This document shows, piece by piece, positions 1 through 6,925 of a DNA stretch of 43,970 nucleotides. Position 1 is the stretch's first letter, and the number at the start of each line of letters is the position of its first letter. The DNA comes from Actinomycetota bacterium. Lineage in GTDB: Bacteria; Actinomycetota; Actinomycetes; Streptosporangiales; Streptosporangiaceae. The translations under genes and the position numbers were made by a program. The notes beneath the pieces are model-generated. The model ran no database searches, had not been told where the DNA came from, and worked only from the letters and a program-made list of their open reading frames with translations. The stretch lies in the NCBI GenBank assembly GCA_003164955.1, contig PLRW01000119.1, forward strand, positions 1 to 43,970, read 5' to 3'.

Positions 1-597
1 GCTAAGGCCGGGGCGATCAAAGACGCGCTGCGCGTCCCGCAACTGGCCCAGCCCGCGCCGGTGATCGCCGCCTACGCCGCCGCCGTGCAGGCCTCCGCCG
101 CGATCCTGATCACCCTGAACGACCAGATCAAGCGGCTGGAAGCCCAGGTGGAAGCCCATTTCCTGCAGCACCCGGACGCTGAGATCTACCTGTCCCAGCC
201 CGGCATCGGGCCGGTCAACGGCGCCCGGGTGCTCGCCGAGTTCGGGGACGCACCCGGCCGCTATGCGTCGGCAAAGGCCCGCAAGAACTACGCCGGGTCC
301 AGCCCCATCACCCGCGCATCCGGCCGCAGCAAAGTCGTCCTGGCCCGCTACGTCCGCAACGACCGGCTCGCCGACGCCCTGCAATCACAGGCCTTCTCCG
401 CACTGACCGCCTCACCCGGCGCCCGCGCCTGCTACGACAAGCAACGCGCCCGCGGCCTCGGCCACAACCCCGCCCTCCGACAGGTCAGCAACCGCCTCGT
501 CGGCATCCTGCACGGCTGCCTGAAAACCAGCAGCCGCTACAACGAAACAACCGCCTGGCCCAACGCCATCGCACACCCCGAACCCCTCGCCGCTTGA
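1..597 (+). CDS. IS110-family transposase, C-terminal part (cut by window edge)
   Basis: The frame is open from base 1 to a TGA at 595-597, so the N-terminal DEDD nuclease half lies outside the window. What remains matches the C-terminal Transposase_20 (IS116/IS110/IS902) domain: a helix-hairpin-helix-like stretch with 'PGIGPVNGARVLAEFGD', then 'NYAGSSPITRASGRS', which holds the conserved serine-containing segment of this family, then a basic tail. IS110 enzymes move short elements using a bridge RNA from the non-coding ends. No terminal inverted repeats are expected in this family, so the element boundary cannot be set here. A 6-bp inverted pair (GACATC at 596-601, GATGTC at 613-618) directly follows the stop. 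Identity is secure; activity is unknown. Confidence 0.9.
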   Translation, partial: AKAGAIKDALRVPQLAQPAPVIAAYAAAVQASAAILITLNDQIKRLEAQVEAHFLQHPDAEIYLSQPGIGPVNGARVLAEFGDAPGRYASAKARKNYAGSSPITRASGRSKVVLARYVRNDRLADALQSQAFSALTASPGARACYDKQRARGLGHNPALRQVSNRLVGILHGCLKTSSRYNETTAWPNAIAHPEPLAA

Positions 598-900
598 CAT
601 CTAAGCCCTTGGGATGTCTAACCCGGGTAGACGATGCTCAGGTTTGCGCGCGACGCCGGCCGAATCGTCAACACAGGGAGACGCCAGCGCATGAATGCGC
701 CACCATCGCGGCTTGGAGCGGAACGCTCTGACGAATCAGCCATCCAGATCGGCGCAACCGCGACCTCATTGCTCTCGACGAAGCAGAGCTTGGCCTCCGC
801 CTGCTCGTGACCTGAACCCGCCGTAGCCACGTACATTCCGCGCCGCCACCGGGAGGTGCCAGCGGTATGTTGGGTGAGCTTACGGAGGGAAGCGCCAACC
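598..900. other. Intergenic region, no gene recognised
   Basis: This stretch separates the transposase stop from the immunity-like gene. Open frames on either strand here have no recognisable domain and are GC-rich shadows. The right part must hold the 3' boundary of the IS110 element and the promoter of the next gene, but I cannot place either. A Shine-Dalgarno-like GGAGGGA at 884-890 belongs to the gene that starts at 901. Confidence 0.5.
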
Positions 901-1416
901 ATGATCCTCCCGAAGGCGCGCGACCCGCGCTTCGTGACGATCCGCCGCGGTGGGACCTTGACGGATTCGGATCACCATCTACTCGCTCTTTGGGCGGCCG
1001 CATGCGCTGAGCACGTCCTGCACCTGTTCGAATCCGCTTACCCTGAGGATCCACGACCACGTCAGGCCATCGAACATGCCCGCGCCTGGGTTCGTGGCGA
1101 GGTCAAGATGACGGAGTCTCGCGCGGCGGGCGGCCATGCCATGGGGGCAGCGCGAGACAGGCGAGGGGCAGCACGTCACGCCGCGTACGCGGCGGGCCAG
1201 GCTGGCGCCGTAGCGCACGTCGCTGCCCACGAACTCGGTGCGGCAGCCTATGCGATCAAGGCCGCACGTGCTGCTGCGCCGGACGGCGAGGCCGAGGCTG
1301 CGGGTCTGCTCGAGTGCCGGTGGCAGCGTGACCAGCTCCCAGAGGCGATTCGCGAGCTCGTACTTGACGATCAGCAATTGCGGAACGACATCTGCTGGTC
1401 GGTCTTCGACTGCTGA
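901..1416 (+). CDS. Putative immunity protein (Imm-5-like family)
   Basis: A 171-residue protein from ATG 901, chosen because GGAGGGA sits 10 nt upstream and the family usually begins with 'MILPK'. An upstream in-frame ATG at 856 lacks this support. The text 'DPRFVTIRRGGTLTD', 'LLALWAAACAEHVLHLFE', 'AAGQAGAVAHVAAHELGAAAYAIKAARAA' (in overlapping parts) and 'ICWSVFDC' at the end resembles a family annotated as putative immunity proteins in actinobacteria. It is alanine-rich and mostly helical, with no signal peptide. The function is by family name only: no cognate toxin is visible nearby. A neighbouring IS110 tail suggests a mobile setting. The segment around residues 78-92 is poorer than the rest and may have drifted. 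Confidence 0.65.
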   Translation: MILPKARDPRFVTIRRGGTLTDSDHHLLALWAAACAEHVLHLFESAYPEDPRPRQAIEHARAWVRGEVKMTESRAAGGHAMGAARDRRGAARHAAYAAGQAGAVAHVAAHELGAAAYAIKAARAAAPDGEAEAAGLLECRWQRDQLPEAIRELVLDDQQLRNDICWSVFDC

Positions 1417-1545
1417 GCAGGCGTCCGGCCTCGTCAGCCGACGGCGGGCAGCACCCGGAGACGGTCTTCTCGGCAGCTCGCCGTCTCAGGTTCTTGGCGA
1501 ACCAGCCTCCTTTCGCCAAGTCGTTCGCCAGGATGAGTGAGATTC

Positions 1546-1690
1546 GCCAACTTCCGTGAGACGGGACAAACAGCATGGACGACACCGGGCACGCTCGTCC
1601 CAGAAGAACGCCGATAATGTACATTATGTAAAGTAAACCGCTCCAGGCCCCCGGGAAGGTGGGTTACTGTCCTGTCTCAGGTTTGTTGGC
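1546..1690. repeat. Pair of imperfect 23-bp inverted repeats resembling IS termini
   Basis: The 23 bp at 1668-1690 starts TGTCCTGTCTCA and ends TTGGC. The reverse complement of 1546-1568 starts TGTCCCGTCTCA and ends TTGGC; 18 of 23 positions agree. The TG...CA polarity makes the two copies point away from each other, as if one element ended at 1568 and another began at 1668, with 99 bp between. No transposase frame is attached to either copy. A separate hairpin (TTGGCGAA 1494-1501, TTCGCCAA 1512-1519) lies just to the left. IS remnants of an IS481/IS3-like type are a reasonable reading, but this is inference. Confidence 0.45.
1614..1627. promoter_or_regulatory. 14-bp perfect AT-rich palindrome, operator-like
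   Basis: ATAATGTACATTAT is a perfect palindrome in otherwise very GC-rich DNA, within the 99 bp between the outward-facing repeats. It looks like a homodimer binding site or a promoter element whose gene has been lost. No adjacent intact gene is in position to use it. Confidence 0.35.
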
Positions 1691-1912
1691 CCAAGTCTCA
1701 AGACCCTGGCCAGCGGCGTCTCCCCGCTCACGGCCCGGGAGCGCGACGTGCTGGTCGCCGCCCGCCCCGGCGCGAGCGTGGCCGAGATCGCCGGCAATCT
1801 CTGCCTGTCCGAAGGCACCATCCGCAACTACCTGTCCACCGCGATCGCCAAGGCCGGCGCCCGCAACCGCACCGAGGCCGTCCGCCTGGCCGACGAACGC
1901 GGCTGGCTCTAG
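1685..1912 (+). pseudogene. LuxR/NarL-type response regulator, C-terminal HTH fragment
   Basis: Frame 2 reads a complete LuxR-type DNA-binding domain to the TAG at 1910-1912: 'SPLTARERDVLVAA', 'VAEIAGNLCLSEGTIRN', 'YLSTAIAKAGARNR', 'TEAVRLADERGWL'. That is the usual C-terminus of DesR/NarL-like response regulators. The receiver domain and any start codon are missing: the homology begins about 15 bp after the IS-end-like repeat at 1668-1690. It is best read as a regulator cut by insertion or recombination. Confidence 0.7.
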
Positions 1913-2095
1913 CTGGGCTGCCCTAGCCAGGCTGCTCTGGGCCGAAATCGGTCACGCCGTCCGTGACCGCGACCTGGGCCCTGGTCCGGCGGCCCAGCCA
2001 CCATGTGTCTCGCTATCTCACCGTGCTATCCCACGATGAGATTGACACCCGCCGCTGCTGCCTTCTGATCGTGCTCGTGCAGCATGCGCATGCCC

Positions 2096-2193
2096 GTTTC
2101 ACATGTCCACCGTATGCAACAACCCATGAAACACCATCTGCCCTGCTCGGCCTTGCACCGCCGGGGTGTTTCATGGGTGCTCACCTGTGAAAC
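2096..2193. repeat. Nested inverted repeats beside the recombinase gene
   Basis: The outer pair is GTTTCACA (2096-2103) and TGTGAAAC (2186-2193). The inner pair is ACCCATGAAACACC (2122-2135) and GGTGTTTCATGGGT (2165-2178), a perfect 14-bp repeat with a 29-bp spacer. All four arms contain a GAAAC/GTTTC core. The rest of 1913-2340 has no recognisable gene. The cluster lies about 150 bp past the 3' end of the recombinase gene, where recombinase core or arm sites often lie, but a protein-binding or hairpin role is equally possible. Confidence 0.5.
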
Positions 2194-2340
2194 AGGCCGA
2201 CCGCAGTTCTAGAACGACCGGTCACGCCAAGCCCGACCCGGATGCGCTCATAGCCGTGACTGTTCGCTCCGCTGCTACATCAGCCCCGTCTCCGCCAGCC
2301 ATCTCGCGATCAGCCAGACTGTGCCACCTGGCGTGCCGGC

Positions 2341-3189
2341 TCACCGTACGGCACCGTAGTCGCGGAGGGCCCCTGGACGGAGCGGGGTGCCGAGCAACTG
2401 GCTGACGAGGGTCCGGTGAGCGGCGTGGAGGGTGCGGACGGCCGCGGGCGTGAGGCCGGGCTTGACGGGCGGGCGGCCGCCCCGGGGCCGGCCGGGCTTG
2501 GTCGGGATCCACAGGTAACCGGGGTCGCTGCCCTCGAGTTCGGCGGTGATCGCCGCCCGGGTCCTGAGCCACCGGGTGAGGATCTGCACGGTCGCGTCGC
2601 CAAGCGGGCATGAGCCGTCGGTGACTTCGACGCGTGCGTCGCCGTCGAGGTGCAGAGCGCTGACATTGAGGCCGGCCAGTTCGGGGACGCCCCGGCCGGT
2701 GTCGGCGACGAGCGCGGCCAGGGCGGCGGTGCGCAGCGATGTGGCGGCGTTGGCGTGGACGGGCCTGCGGACGGTCAGGTCGTGGAGGACTCGCTCAGTG
2801 TCGGCGGGGGTGAGGGAGAAGCCGCGGGCAGGCGGCGGACTGTCGCGGCGGCCGGGCAGGCCGAGGAAGTCAGCGAAGGCGTTGCAGGAGTCGATGCGCA
2901 CGCGCATTGAGTTGAGATAGGCGGCGGCATCGGAACCGTAGAGAGTGTTGCGGGTGCGGATCTTGCCCGCGGCCGCGGCGGAAAGCCACGCGTCGGCGCG
3001 CGCGGGATCCATGAGCTCGCCGACCGTGATCTGAATGGTGCCGGTGGTCTCCTGGGCGTGCCGCAGGTACTCGTCGAGGAAATGCCGGCGGATCCGCTGG
3101 GTTGTGCTGCTGAACTGGCGGCTGGCCAGATCGCGGATGAAGTCGTTGACCGCGCCGCTGGCCAGCGACTGGGCATCCGGGATCGGCAT
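2341..3189 (-). CDS. Tyrosine recombinase/integrase-like protein, probably degenerate
   Basis: A 282-residue protein with the two-domain plan of phage-type integrases. The N-terminal helical core-binding part (about 10-110) includes 'DFIRDLASRQFSSTTQRIRRHF'-like text (here split), and 'NAFADFLGLPG' leads into the catalytic part. 'DTGRGVPELAGLNVSALHLD' (in part) aligns with the box I segment usually read 'TGLRISELLALRWSDID'; the position of the catalytic Arg appears to be Gly, with an Arg one residue earlier. The C-terminal 'GALRDYGAVR' may be a vestige of the HxxR box, and the protein ends before a clear Tyr nucleophile motif. It may be an inactivated integrase or a divergent family. A 17-bp repeat lies 24 bp upstream of its ATG. 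Confidence 0.6.
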   Translation of the reverse strand: MPIPDAQSLASGAVNDFIRDLASRQFSSTTQRIRRHFLDEYLRHAQETTGTIQITVGELMDPARADAWLSAAAAGKIRTRNTLYGSDAAAYLNSMRVRIDSCNAFADFLGLPGRRDSPPPARGFSLTPADTERVLHDLTVRRPVHANAATSLRTAALAALVADTGRGVPELAGLNVSALHLDGDARVEVTDGSCPLGDATVQILTRWLRTRAAITAELEGSDPGYLWIPTKPGRPRGGRPPVKPGLTPAAVRTLHAAHRTLVSQLLGTPLRPGALRDYGAVR

Positions 3190-3212
3190 GCGTGAAAGCT
3201 ACATGATAATGA

Positions 3213-3229
3213 TGATAACAGCAAGAAGC
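3213..3229 (-). repeat. 17-bp repeat, copy A (inverted)
   Basis: Reads GCTTCTTGCTGTTATCA on the minus strand, 24 bp upstream of the recombinase start. It is in the opposite orientation to the three other copies. A CCGGAC-containing box (ACGTCCCGGACC on the minus strand, 3283-3294) lies upstream in its own reading direction. Confidence 0.8.
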
Positions 3230-3370
3230 AGGCACACATAAATTTGTCGGCCCATGGTGCTCGCAGAAGTCTGGGCCGTATCGGTCCGGGACGTGCCGAG
3301 TCGTTTCGTTTCGATACGTCCCGGACCCTTGTCCCCCATCGCCGACAAGATATCCCCGTTGGCTAGGAGC

Positions 3371-3387
3371 GCTTCTTGCTGTTATCA
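3371..3387 (+). repeat. 17-bp repeat, copy B
   Basis: GCTTCTTGCTGTTATCA on the plus strand. The match with copy C extends 4 bp further (GTCT) and the preceding GGCTAGGAGC resembles GGCCAGGACC before copy C. The box GTCCCGGACCCTTG lies upstream at 3318-3331. It sits 43 bp past the stop of the unrecognised minus-strand gene. Confidence 0.8.
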
Positions 3388-3429
3388 GTCTAGGAGCCGG
3401 TATCGGCAGGAAGCGGAGCAACTTCCCCT

Positions 3430-4029
3430 TTACCTGGCCTTTCGTACGGCAGCGCGGGCTTGCTCCATCTGGTCGACACTGACGGGGCCGCTTCCCGGAA
3501 GGCCTGCGGCCAGCCACGCCTCCTGCGCGCGGGCCGTGTCCCCACCCGCCTCCTGCAGCACTATCTTCTTCGCCGTAGTGCTGGGCACGGCCCCGTCGGC
3601 GCCGAGATCCATCAGGTGCGCCAGCATCCGGACCGACTGGTTCCGCTGCCCCGTCTTCTGCTCGTTGTACCGGTAGACAAGCACCCAGCGTCCTTCCAGG
3701 GAACGGGCCCGGTCGATCAGCGCCCGTCCGCGGTCGGTGTCCTTCTGCTCGGTGCGGATCGGCTCGCTTTCGCCCGACGGCAGGCGCAAGGTGAGCAGCC
3801 CGCGGCGGCTCGATTCCTCGATCTCAACCTTCTCCAGGAACGCGATGAAGGTCCGTGCCGACTCCAGCCGCTCGATGTCCTGCCTCGCCTGCTGGGCGAT
3901 CAGGTGAAGGTCTACCGTCAGGCCGTGTACCCGGCGTCCCCAGGCCGCCTCTTCACCTACAGGACACGGTCCTGCGGCCTGAGCAGCCGCGATGACCAGA
4001 CTGTAGTGGCTGTTCTCCACGGAGCCCAT
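3430..4029 (-). CDS. Hypothetical protein, unrecognised, flanked by 17-bp direct repeats
   Basis: A 199-residue protein from ATG 4029. This start has a GGTGG about 9 nt upstream and begins 'MGSVENSHYSLVIAAA'; in-frame ATGs at 4050 and 4146 are less supported. The N-terminal half (about 10-80) is helical. The middle, 'SRRGLLTLRLPSGESEPIRTE' (split here) to 'LEGRWVLVYRYNEQKTGQRN', looks like a small beta-barrel, perhaps OB-like, followed by a helical tail 'AEEAWLAAG'-like and lysine/arginine-rich C-terminus. I do not recognise the family. It lies alone between direct repeats B and C (3371-3387, 4267-4283), with its 3' end towards B, so it could be the cargo of a recombination unit. That is inference from layout. 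Confidence 0.55.
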   Translation of the reverse strand: MGSVENSHYSLVIAAAQAAGPCPVGEEAAWGRRVHGLTVDLHLIAQQARQDIERLESARTFIAFLEKVEIEESSRRGLLTLRLPSGESEPIRTEQKDTDRGRALIDRARSLEGRWVLVYRYNEQKTGQRNQSVRMLAHLMDLGADGAVPSTTAKKIVLQEAGGDTARAQEAWLAAGLPGSGPVSVDQMEQARAAVRKAR

Positions 4030-4266
4030 TATCGGCCACCGGGCTGACATTAACGGGTGCCAGCGGGCGAGCGATTCAGCGGTACCGCGGCCGCGGCCCC
4101 CTTCGTCGTGTCCGACGTGCTGCACGGCGAGCAGTGGGAGCCGCACTTCCGCTCCCCCGGCGTCACCCGGGGCCTGTGGACCCTCTTCGAAACCGCCGCG
4201 GCCTGCCTGTCCTCCGAGGGCGGCGGATTTGCCCGGTGCGATACCGGACTGTTTCGGCCAGGACCG
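4030..4266. other. Non-coding or unrecognised stretch upstream of the hypothetical gene
   Basis: This carries the promoter region of the minus-strand hypothetical gene. A plus-strand open frame through 4057-4290 has some protein-like text ('FVVSDVLHGEQWEPHF') but no family I know and no good ribosome binding site. A CCGGACTGTT box at 4244-4253 precedes repeat copy C. Confidence 0.35.
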
Positions 4267-4283
4267 CTTCTTGCTGTTATCAG
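4267..4283 (+). repeat. 17-bp repeat, copy C
   Basis: GCTTCTTGCTGTTATCA, followed by GTCT as in copy B. It ends 19 bp before the stop codon of the SDR gene on the minus strand. With copy B it forms a direct repeat 896 bp apart. Confidence 0.8.
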
Positions 4284-4302
4284 TCTCTGAGCAGCATCCT
4301 GC

Positions 4303-5031
4303 TCAGATCTCCTGGTTGACCGGCAGGACGACGAGGTCCCGGATGTTGACGTGACTGGGCCGGGTCAGCATGTACAGCACGGCGTCGGCCACGTCCTCGG
4401 ACCGCAGCCCGGTTCCCGCCGCGACGCCGGCCGCCACCGCGGTCGCGTCCGTCACCTTCCACAGGTCGTTCAGGACGACACCGGGCGCGATGGATCCGAT
4501 CCGCACCCCGGTGCCGGTCAATTGGCGCCGGATACCGTGAGTCAGCGCGTGAACGGCGTGCTTCGACGCCGAATACACCGGCTCCCAGGCGATCACCTGG
4601 TGCCCGGCGACCGAACTGGTGATCACGATGTCTCCGCTCCCGGCCGGGATCATGTGCCTGAGCGCGGCGTGCACCGTTCGCACGATGCCGCCCACGTTGG
4701 TGTCGATCAGGGCGAGCAGTTCGGCCGGGTCGGCGGCCGCGAAGTCGCCGCCCGTGTAGACGCCGGCATTGGCGATCAGGATGTCGATCCGGCCGTGGCG
4801 CCCGATCGCCGTCCCGATCAGGGCATCGACGTCCGCGGTGCTGGTCACGTCGGTGCGGACGGCAATGGCCGCCTCGCCGAGGGCGGCGGCCGCTGCGTCG
4901 AGCTTCGGCTGCGAGCGGGCCCCGAGCACGAGCCGTGCGCCCTCCGCGGCCAGGGCCCGGGCGATGGCCAGGCCGATCCCGCTCGAGGCGCCGGTGACCA
5001 CCGCGACCTGATCCCGCAGGGACTTAGGCAT
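4303..5031 (-). CDS. SDR family oxidoreductase
   Basis: A 242-residue classical short-chain dehydrogenase. It has the cofactor loop TGASSGIG at about 13-20, 'NAG' at 88-90, the catalytic serine in 'ITSSVAG' near 139, and YSASK with Tyr153 and Lys157. An acidic or basic residue pattern after beta-2 ('GARSQPK') fits NADP(H) preference, weakly. It starts at ATG 5031 inside the 3' end of the aldolase gene (8-bp overlap), so the two are probably translationally coupled and work on one substrate. With a class II aldolase and a DeoR regulator nearby, oxidation of a sugar, polyol or sugar acid is likely; the substrate is unknown. Its stop lies 20 bp from repeat copy C. Confidence 0.9.
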   Translation of the reverse strand: MPKSLRDQVAVVTGASSGIGLAIARALAAEGARLVLGARSQPKLDAAAAALGEAAIAVRTDVTSTADVDALIGTAIGRHGRIDILIANAGVYTGGDFAAADPAELLALIDTNVGGIVRTVHAALRHMIPAGSGDIVITSSVAGHQVIAWEPVYSASKHAVHALTHGIRRQLTGTGVRIGSIAPGVVLNDLWKVTDATAVAAGVAAGTGLRSEDVADAVLYMLTRPSHVNIRDLVVLPVNQEI

Positions 5032-5812
5032 GGGAGCCACCCGCCGGGCGGCCGGCGCTCCGCCAGGTACCGGCCAGCACCTGGCGCCGGTGGATCTCGT
5101 CCGGTCGCCGGTCGATCCGGGCCACCTCATTCTCTGAAAGGGTGCGCACCCCGCCGACGGTGATGGCGCCGGCGAGAATCCGGCTCACCTTCACCGCCAT
5201 CGCCGTGATCTGCAGGACCTCCGCGGCGGACTCGCCGAGGGCGAAGATGCCATGGTTACCGAGGTAGACCACCTTCGGCGGGGCACCGTCGAGTTCGATC
5301 TGCCGCAGCATCTCCCGCTGCACGGCCCGGGCCAGGGTCAGGCCCGGATCCATATAGGGCACGAAAACCGGTTTCCGGCCGAGGATCACGACCTGCTCCG
5401 GGAACAGCACGTCGGACGACATCCGTTCGGCGTGCGGGGAGCAGAGGATGATGTTCACCGGGACCGGATGGGTGTGCCCGACAACGCTGGCACCGCCGGC
5501 GCTCAGGCAGATCGCGTGCAGCATGGCCTCGACCGAGGGCCGCCGGCCCCCGCGGCTGAGCTCACCGAACACGCGCTCGACATCGTCCTCCCCGGCCGCC
5601 TCGTCGTTGACCAGGTCGAGCATGATCCGGGTGTCCACCTCGACGAAGTCCTCGCCGGCGGCGGTGCCCAGCTGGGAACCGCTGGCTTTCACCAGCATCC
5701 GGTCCGGGCCGGTACGGATCGAGGTGTTGCCCTCGGCCAGGATGACCAGATCCCGGCCCGGTTCACCCAGGGTGCGCGACAGCTCCACCAGGGTGCGCAG
5801 TTCAGACGCCAT
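5024..5812 (-). CDS. Class II aldolase/adducin family protein
   Basis: A 262-residue protein of the fuculose-phosphate aldolase/adducin fold. The start ATG 5812 has GGAG 6 nt upstream; an in-frame ATG at 5845 is also possible. Visible motifs are 'AEGNTSIR' (substrate loop, about 27-34), 'PSVEAMLH' with the likely acidic catalytic residue Glu95, the zinc ligands His113 and His115 in 'VGHTHPV', and the third ligand in 'GNHGIF'. These enzymes cleave or decarboxylate phosphorylated sugars or related acids. It is first in an operon with the SDR at 4303-5031. A 27-bp box shared with the second SDR lies upstream at 5959-5985, pointing to control by the divergent DeoR protein. Confidence 0.9.
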   Translation of the reverse strand: MASELRTLVELSRTLGEPGRDLVILAEGNTSIRTGPDRMLVKASGSQLGTAAGEDFVEVDTRIMLDLVNDEAAGEDDVERVFGELSRGGRRPSVEAMLHAICLSAGGASVVGHTHPVPVNIILCSPHAERMSSDVLFPEQVVILGRKPVFVPYMDPGLTLARAVQREMLRQIELDGAPPKVVYLGNHGIFALGESAAEVLQITAMAVKVSRILAGAITVGGVRTLSENEVARIDRRPDEIHRRQVLAGTWRSAGRPAGGSHA

Positions 5813-5958
5813 GCCGGGCTCCGGATGCTGTCTCATCGACGGCACCGGCCTGGCCGGGGGCGACGTCCGGAGCTGGCGGTGCGGTGCGGATCGCCAAGTC
5901 GCTCACGGGGCGGGAATCGGCCATAGCGTCGGCACCTCATTGAAACGAGCGACTGTTA

Positions 5959-5985
5959 GATTTTGTGAATTTAGCTTAAAATAAC
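5959..5985 (+). promoter_or_regulatory. Predicted DeoR operator, copy 1
   Basis: A 27-bp AT-rich box starting GATTTTGTGAAT and ending AAATAAC, in the divergent region between the aldolase and deoR-type genes. It matches the reverse complement of 7710-7736 at 20 of 27 positions, including GATT-TGTGAA and the final ATAAC. Binding by the adjacent DeoR protein is inference. Confidence 0.6.
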
Positions 5986-6074
5986 TCCCGCCACAATAGC
6001 TAGCCGCACCTCCGGGCCCCGGTACATTGAGGGCCGGTAAGGTGGCGCCGGACCGGGTGGAGGATCGGGAACCG

Positions 6075-6833
6075 ATGAGCCTCGGCGGATCGCTCGCAGC
6101 CGAAGAGCGGCGGCGGGTCCTGCTGGACCTGCTGCGTGAATCCGGCCGGGTGGACATCAGCGGTGCCGCCGGTCAGCTCGGGGTGCACCATATGACCATC
6201 CGGCGCGACCTCAGGGGCCTGGAACGCGAGGGCAGCGCCCGCCTGGTGCGCGGCGGCGCGATCTTCACCGGAACCGAGGAATTCGAGATCCGCCGGTCCA
6301 GGGCGCTGAGCGCCAAGCGGCGGATCGCCGGGAAACTCGGGCCGCTGGTACTCGGGCACGACTCCGTCGCGATCGACGCCTCCACGACACTGTTCCAGTT
6401 CGCCGAGAATTTGCCCGCCGTCGATCATCTCGTGGTCGTCACCTACGGCATCCCGGCGTTCCAGGCCCTGCAGTCGCAGGCCGACGTCCGCGCCTTCCTG
6501 TCGGGCGGCGAGGTCGACCGCCGGACCGGTAGCCTGGTCGGGCCGGTGGCCCAGCGGACGCTCGAAAGCTTCTCCCTCTCCTGCTGTTTCCTGTCCGCGA
6601 GCGCGCTCGACCCGGAGCTGGGCACGATGGAGCCGACCGTCGAGGAGGTCGAGATGAAGCAGGCGATGGCCCGCGCATCGGAGGAGGTGGTGCTCGCGGT
6701 GGACTCCACCAAGCTGAGCCAGCGCTCGGCGGTCCGCGCGCTGAGCCTCGACCAGATCCAGACCGTGGTGACCGAACTCGACCCCGCCGACCCGAGGCTG
6801 GACCCCTACCGGGACCGGGTTCTGCTGCTCTGA
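6075..6833 (+). CDS. DeoR/GlpR-family transcriptional regulator
   Basis: A 252-residue repressor. The start ATG 6075 follows purine-rich GGTGGAGG and gives 'MSLGGSLAAEERRRVLLDLL', the usual DeoR N-terminus. The HTH spans about 8-60, with 'VDISGAAGQLGVHHMTIRRDL' (split) and 'LVRGGAIF'. The C-terminal DeoRC sugar-phosphate sensor follows, with 'AIDASTTLFQFAENL', 'FLSGGEVDRRTGSLVG' and 'AVDSTKLSQRS', segments that line the effector pocket in this family. It is divergent from the aldolase-SDR operon and convergent with the second SDR. The shared box at 5959-5985 and 7710-7736 suggests it controls all of these and itself. Its inducer is likely a phosphorylated sugar; which one cannot be told. Confidence 0.92.
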   Translation: MSLGGSLAAEERRRVLLDLLRESGRVDISGAAGQLGVHHMTIRRDLRGLEREGSARLVRGGAIFTGTEEFEIRRSRALSAKRRIAGKLGPLVLGHDSVAIDASTTLFQFAENLPAVDHLVVVTYGIPAFQALQSQADVRAFLSGGEVDRRTGSLVGPVAQRTLESFSLSCCFLSASALDPELGTMEPTVEEVEMKQAMARASEEVVLAVDSTKLSQRSAVRALSLDQIQTVVTELDPADPRLDPYRDRVLLL

Positions 6834-6865
6834 TCCCTCCCTCGGGCCGGCCGGGGGCCCAGCAG

Positions 6866-6925
6866 CCCTGGATCGCGCCGCCCTGGATCGCGCCGCCCTG
6901 GATCGCGCCGCCCTTAGATCGCGCT
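6866..6925. repeat. 15-bp tandem repeat at an SDR stop codon
   Basis: Unit CCCTGGATCGCGCCG occurs at 6866-6880, 6881-6895 and 6896-6910, with a degenerate fourth unit at 6911-6925. The fourth unit contains the stop codon (6914-6916) and last codons of the minus-strand SDR gene, as if the gene's 3' end had been copied outward. Confidence 0.85.

Larger units (their letters stand above)
3213..3387. repeat. 175-bp quasi-palindrome of three nested inverted repeats
   Basis: Three inverted pairs share nearly the same centre (about 3296-3305). They are the 17-bp copies A (3213-3229) and B (3371-3387), TTGTCGGC (3244-3251) with GCCGACAA (3341-3348), and GGTCCGGGACGT (3283-3294) with ACGTCCCGGACC (3316-3327). 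No gene is recognisable inside. As single-stranded DNA or RNA it could fold into a long interrupted hairpin. Confidence 0.7.

Noticed and set aside
1..900. Bridge RNA of the IS110 element
   Set aside because: The left end of the element is outside the window and no structure could be identified at the right end.
4057..4290. Plus-strand gene next to repeat copy C
   Set aside because: Some protein-like text but no family, weak start context, and overlap with the promoter side of the hypothetical gene.
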